DNA of 64,000 nucleotides. Source: Synechococcus sp. CS-1325 (GTDB lineage Bacteria > Cyanobacteriota > Cyanobacteriia > PCC-6307 > Cyanobiaceae). This document shows positions 61,344-64,000 of this stretch, piece after piece. Position 1 is the stretch's first letter. Every line of letters starts with the position of its first letter. Under the pieces are notes generated by a model that did not search any database, was not told the DNA's origin, and saw only the letters and a program-made list of their open reading frames with translations. Both the position numbers and the translations under genes were made by a program. Location: NCBI GenBank assembly GCA_025128135.1, contig JAHLYW010000043.1, positions 103,280 through 167,279 of the forward strand, given 5' to 3'.

Positions 61344-64000
61344 GGCAGCAGCTCCAGCGTGAGTGAGCCGGGGTCGAGTGTCAGCAACTCGGCAGCGAGC
61401 GGCACCGACTCGCCGTCAGGCGACGGCACCGCGGCGAACAGGGGCGACTGGACCGCTGGTGATGGCTGGTCGCTGCGCTGGAGCAGGGCGACCTGCACCG
61501 CGGCGACGCCCGCCACCGCCTGGGCGGTCGCGGCCACCTCGTCCACCGAGAGCCCCTGGCCGAAGTCACGGGCGGCAAAGCCGAAGGCCGTACGCAACCG
61601 GGCCTCCACCAAGGGGAGTACCAACGCAGGGTCCACATCGGCAGTGAGCTTCAGGGCGAGGCGCAGCCGAAACCGGGCGGAGTGGTAACTCTCCAGCCGC
61701 AGGGGGATCAGGGGGTCGCCGAAACTGCGAAAGGCCTCCCGTAGCGAGTTGGTCTTGTCGACAGGGGCCCCCTGCTCGCCGGCCAGGGTGAGGAAGACAC
61801 CCCGTCCCGGTCCATGGGGGATCCACAGGGCATGGGCCTTGGCAATGCCGGGGAAGGCACGGGCGAAATCCCGGTAGTCGCGGATCGAGACTGCACGGTC
61901 AAGGGTGCGAACGGCGAGCGGTGCGTTGCCGCGTGCCGTGGCCTCACGCTCAGGGTCCTGGCCGCCGCCCGCCGCCTGCGGATTGGTGGCGCCAGCCACA
62001 CCCAGGGGGCGCGACAGGAGGGTGGTCAACGCACCGGCCGCCACATTCCCGGCCTGCCCTAAGCCCTTTCGGTACGTGGCACGAACGTTGTGGTCCCCAG
62101 AGGGCAGGTGAGCGCCCTCCACCCCGTCGCCAAAGCGAAGGCTGGTCCGGCCCTGGTCGTCGATGGCCAGGGCGTAAACCCGCTCCGTCGGCCCACGGCC
62201 GTAGAGACTGTGCACCGGATGCCACAGCAAATCGTTGGCCCGCAGTTCGAGGGTGGACCTGCGCCCGCTCGCTGTCTCGGCGGAGACGTAGGTCAAGGGG
62301 GCCTGTCGCAGGGCGAATCTGGCATTGGGCAGGCGCGCATCCCCGCTGCCGAGGATCTCCTGCACCGTCTCGCCATGGGTTGCGGGGGCGACGTTGGCAT
62401 TGAGCGCCACCGTCTCACGGTCGTAGCAGTGTCGCAGCGCTGCGGCGAGTGTGACGAAGGTGACGGCGGGGCCTGGCACACCGGTTTCGCCGGGAGTCTG
62501 ATCCGGGTCCCGTCCTGTGTCGATGGCTGAGGTCAGATCAGCTGCGATGACGACCTCCTGCACCATCGGGTCGTCCGGCTCCGCCGGGGCCAGCTCGATG
62601 GCTGCGGCGGCGATTCTCTCGGCGCGGCCCTCGCGGTCGTCCCGATCGAGCAGCCGCAGCCTGAGCAGCGTGTCGCCCGGCTGGACGAGAAGCTGGCCGA
62701 AGACCGGCGGGGTCAGCGCCCGCAGGCCAATCCCAACCCATGCCTCGGGGGCTTTGGTCAGACGCAGGGAGTCGCCCTCGTGGATGGTGAGGCTGCCGCC
62801 GGCGGAGAGCTCCATGGTCACGGGAGGCTGCCCGGCGCGCAGTCGGATCCGGGGGTGACGGCCACTGACGGCCAGGGCGCGGCCAGAGACAAGGTCGGGC
62901 TCCACGCGGCCAAGCGCGAGCCGGTCGCCCCAGAGCGGGAAGCCGAGGGGGGATGACGCCACCTCCAGCCGCTCGGACTGGGCCAGGACCAGGGTATTGG
63001 GGATGGCATTGCGGAACGGGTCCAGGCCCTTGGGACCCGTGTCCGCGATGACGCGAGTGACCTTGCCAGAGAGCCCGAAGGCGCTCCGGGAGGGAAAGCT
63101 CACGCTCTGGGCTCGATAGAGCCCTACTGGCGGGTTTGCCGAGGTTGCGGACAGGGCAACCCAGGACCCTGGCCTGATCCTTGGGTAGGAGGCGTCCAGG
63201 TCGATCTGGCCGCCTTCGAGGGCGTATCCAGCCCAAGCAGTCCCGTCAGACGTGACGATGCCAGATGCAGGCTGGCCGGTGATCGGCGGAACCTTATCTT
63301 TGAAAATCAGCCTTGGATCCGGTGCGTTATGGCCGAAGAGCCCGGCCCGCTGACGGAAGACATGGACTGAAGCATCCAGGGCTGCCCGTTGCGTCTGAGC
63401 GGACCCGAAATGCGCAAGGCCACCCGCCCAGCCCACCCTCGTGCGCCCACGGGTGCGCTCCTCGTCCACCGCGGTCAACACGCGGATGTCCCACCTGGGG
63501 CTGGTGCTGGAGTGCTCCCGTTCCGTGTCGAGGATCAAGAGCGTATCCCCCGGCTGAAGTCCCGTGCCGACGCCGTCCAACCAGAGCCCGGTATCACCGT
63601 TTGCCGGCTGCCAGGGGCACGTGGTCCGTATCGGAATCGTGTTCCATTCGGTGCGCGCCTTGATCGGCTCCACCGTTTCGAAGCTCTGGGCCTGCTCGCC
63701 GGGTCCCGGCACGCTCTGCACCCTGGTGCCGAGCGGGATCTGCACCGGGGCGGCGGCCAACGCCGGGTTGCCAGGTGCTTCCTGGAGCGTGAACGCCAGC
63801 CAGGTCGAAGCGGCCACACCGGGTGCGAGTTGGTAGCCGATCAGTCCTGCCAGCTCCAGGATCGAGCGCCGTTCGGATGCGGTGCGCAGCCAATCCTCGT
63901 TCGCGATCCGCTCCTGGTAGAAGGTAAGCACATCAAGCCCGGTGGCCAGTGCATCGCACAGCGCGATCGTGAAGTCGCCGTCGTCGCGGGTCGTCAGACC
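61340..64000 (-). CDS. Putative baseplate assembly protein (TIGR02243-like), 5' end outside window
   Basis: The frame is open from 61340 to the right edge. A GTG at 63931 gives 863 codons but the gene continues: the next 23 codons upstream (ending ALATGLDV) match the family pattern DxxxIALxDAxAT-xxDVLTFYQERIANE. The N-terminal part shows LTFYQERIANEDWLRTASERRS, ILELAGLIGYQLAPGVAAS and the later ARTLDRAVSIRDYRDFARAFPGIAKA typical of J-like baseplate proteins. It is the wedge component of a contractile tail, acting in the baseplate of an eCIS-like particle. The name and family are from pattern memory. Confidence 0.86.
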   Translation of the reverse strand, partial: GLTTRDDGDFTIALCDALATGLDVLTFYQERIANEDWLRTASERRSILELAGLIGYQLAPGVAASTWLAFTLQEAPGNPALAAAPVQIPLGTRVQSVPGPGEQAQSFETVEPIKARTEWNTIPIRTTCPWQPANGDTGLWLDGVGTGLQPGDTLLILDTEREHSSTSPRWDIRVLTAVDEERTRGRTRVGWAGGLAHFGSAQTQRAALDASVHVFRQRAGLFGHNAPDPRLIFKDKVPPITGQPASGIVTSDGTAWAGYALEGGQIDLDASYPRIRPGSWVALSATSANPPVGLYRAQSVSFPSRSAFGLSGKVTRVIADTGPKGLDPFRNAIPNTLVLAQSERLEVASSPLGFPLWGDRLALGRVEPDLVSGRALAVSGRHPRIRLRAGQPPVTMELSAGGSLTIHEGDSLRLTKAPEAWVGIGLRALTPPVFGQLLVQPGDTLLRLRLLDRDDREGRAERIAAAAIELAPAEPDDPMVQEVVIAADLTSAIDTGRDPDQTPGETGVPGPAVTFVTLAAALRHCYDRETVALNANVAPATHGETVQEILGSGDARLPNARFALRQAPLTYVSAETASGRRSTLELRANDLLWHPVHSLYGRGPTERVYALAIDDQGRTSLRFGDGVEGAHLPSGDHNVRATYRKGLGQAGNVAAGALTTLLSRPLGVAGATNPQAAGGGQDPEREATARGNAPLAVRTLDRAVSIRDYRDFARAFPGIAKAHALWIPHGPGRGVFLTLAGEQGAPVDKTNSLREAFRSFGDPLIPLRLESYHSARFRLRLALKLTADVDPALVLPLVEARLRTAFGFAARDFGQGLSVDEVAATAQAVAGVAAVQVALLQRSDQPSPAVQSPLFAAVPSPDGESVPLAAELLTLDPGSLTLELLP

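Noticed and set aside
1-64000. CRISPR arrays, tRNA, rRNA and riboswitches
   Set aside because: No regularly spaced repeats, no cloverleaf with a GTTCGA-type T-loop in a gene-free gap and no rRNA-like stretch were seen; short RNAs could still be missed by eye.

Overview
The window is a compact, high-G+C chromosomal segment. By eye most genes are about two-thirds G+C, intergenic gaps are short and 4-bp start/stop overlaps are common. The gene content points to a picocyanobacterium of the Cyanobium / non-marine Synechococcus type: a glycine-rich F-x-N RiPP precursor of the GrrA family, a two-Cys-box pyruvate:ferredoxin oxidoreductase beside hydrogenase maturation genes, a glycolate dehydrogenase, two type-II NAD(P)H dehydrogenases, a solanesyl-type prenyl synthase, a UbiD decarboxylase and several small secreted or membrane proteins of cyanobacterial type. 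This assignment is inference from gene content. There is no rRNA or tRNA in the window to anchor it, and I saw no CRISPR array.

Layout. 1-5.5 kb: a nickel-pincer cofactor gene (larC) coupled to an unfinished gene at the left edge, an M41-like membrane peptidase, a TPR protein, xthA and small secreted proteins. 5.5-8.5 kb: glcD-grrP-grrA on the minus strand. 8.65-14.5 kb: hemL followed by a five-gene HAAT-type amino-acid ABC transporter whose members all overlap by 4 bp. 14.5-26.6 kb: NDH-2, SDR, EamA and VOC proteins, DoxX, a GMC oxidoreductase, a GH63-like glycosidase, Rrf2-ubiD and comB. 26.7-30.5 kb: a nitrilase-family amidase, a cell-wall amidase, murI and sds. 30.4-38.6 kb: envelope and proteolysis proteins (RodZ-like, aspartic protease, a second NDH-2, a large CPBP protease, an SPFH protein). 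38.7-51.3 kb: ppsA convergent with a seven-gene minus-strand operon, hypB-hypF-hypC-nifJ-DHODH-like-hypD-hypE.

51.5-55.5 kb is different. Coding density and G+C fall, and it holds a chromate transporter gene and a sialidase gene that are each broken by a single in-frame stop, plus the tail of a transposase. It looks like a decaying insertion zone. From 55.5 kb to the right edge, four tightly coupled minus-strand genes encode baseplate and tail-tip components of a contractile, phage-tail-like (eCIS-type) particle, ending in a glycosyltransferase-like protein. The cluster runs off the window, so sheath, tube and ATPase genes, if present, lie beyond 64000.

How the genes may work together. The hyp genes mature a [NiFe] hydrogenase whose subunits are not in this window. 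PFOR (nifJ) in the same operon would supply reduced ferredoxin, so the operon reads as a dark or fermentative electron-disposal unit, with ppsA interconverting pyruvate and PEP next door. UbiD, Sds and NDH-2 are all plausible contributors to plastoquinone synthesis or use. The most unusual items are the F-x-N RiPP precursor without an adjacent radical-SAM maturase, the nifJ insertion in the hyp operon, and the eCIS-like operon with a lectin-like tip protein coupled to a glycosyltransferase-like gene.
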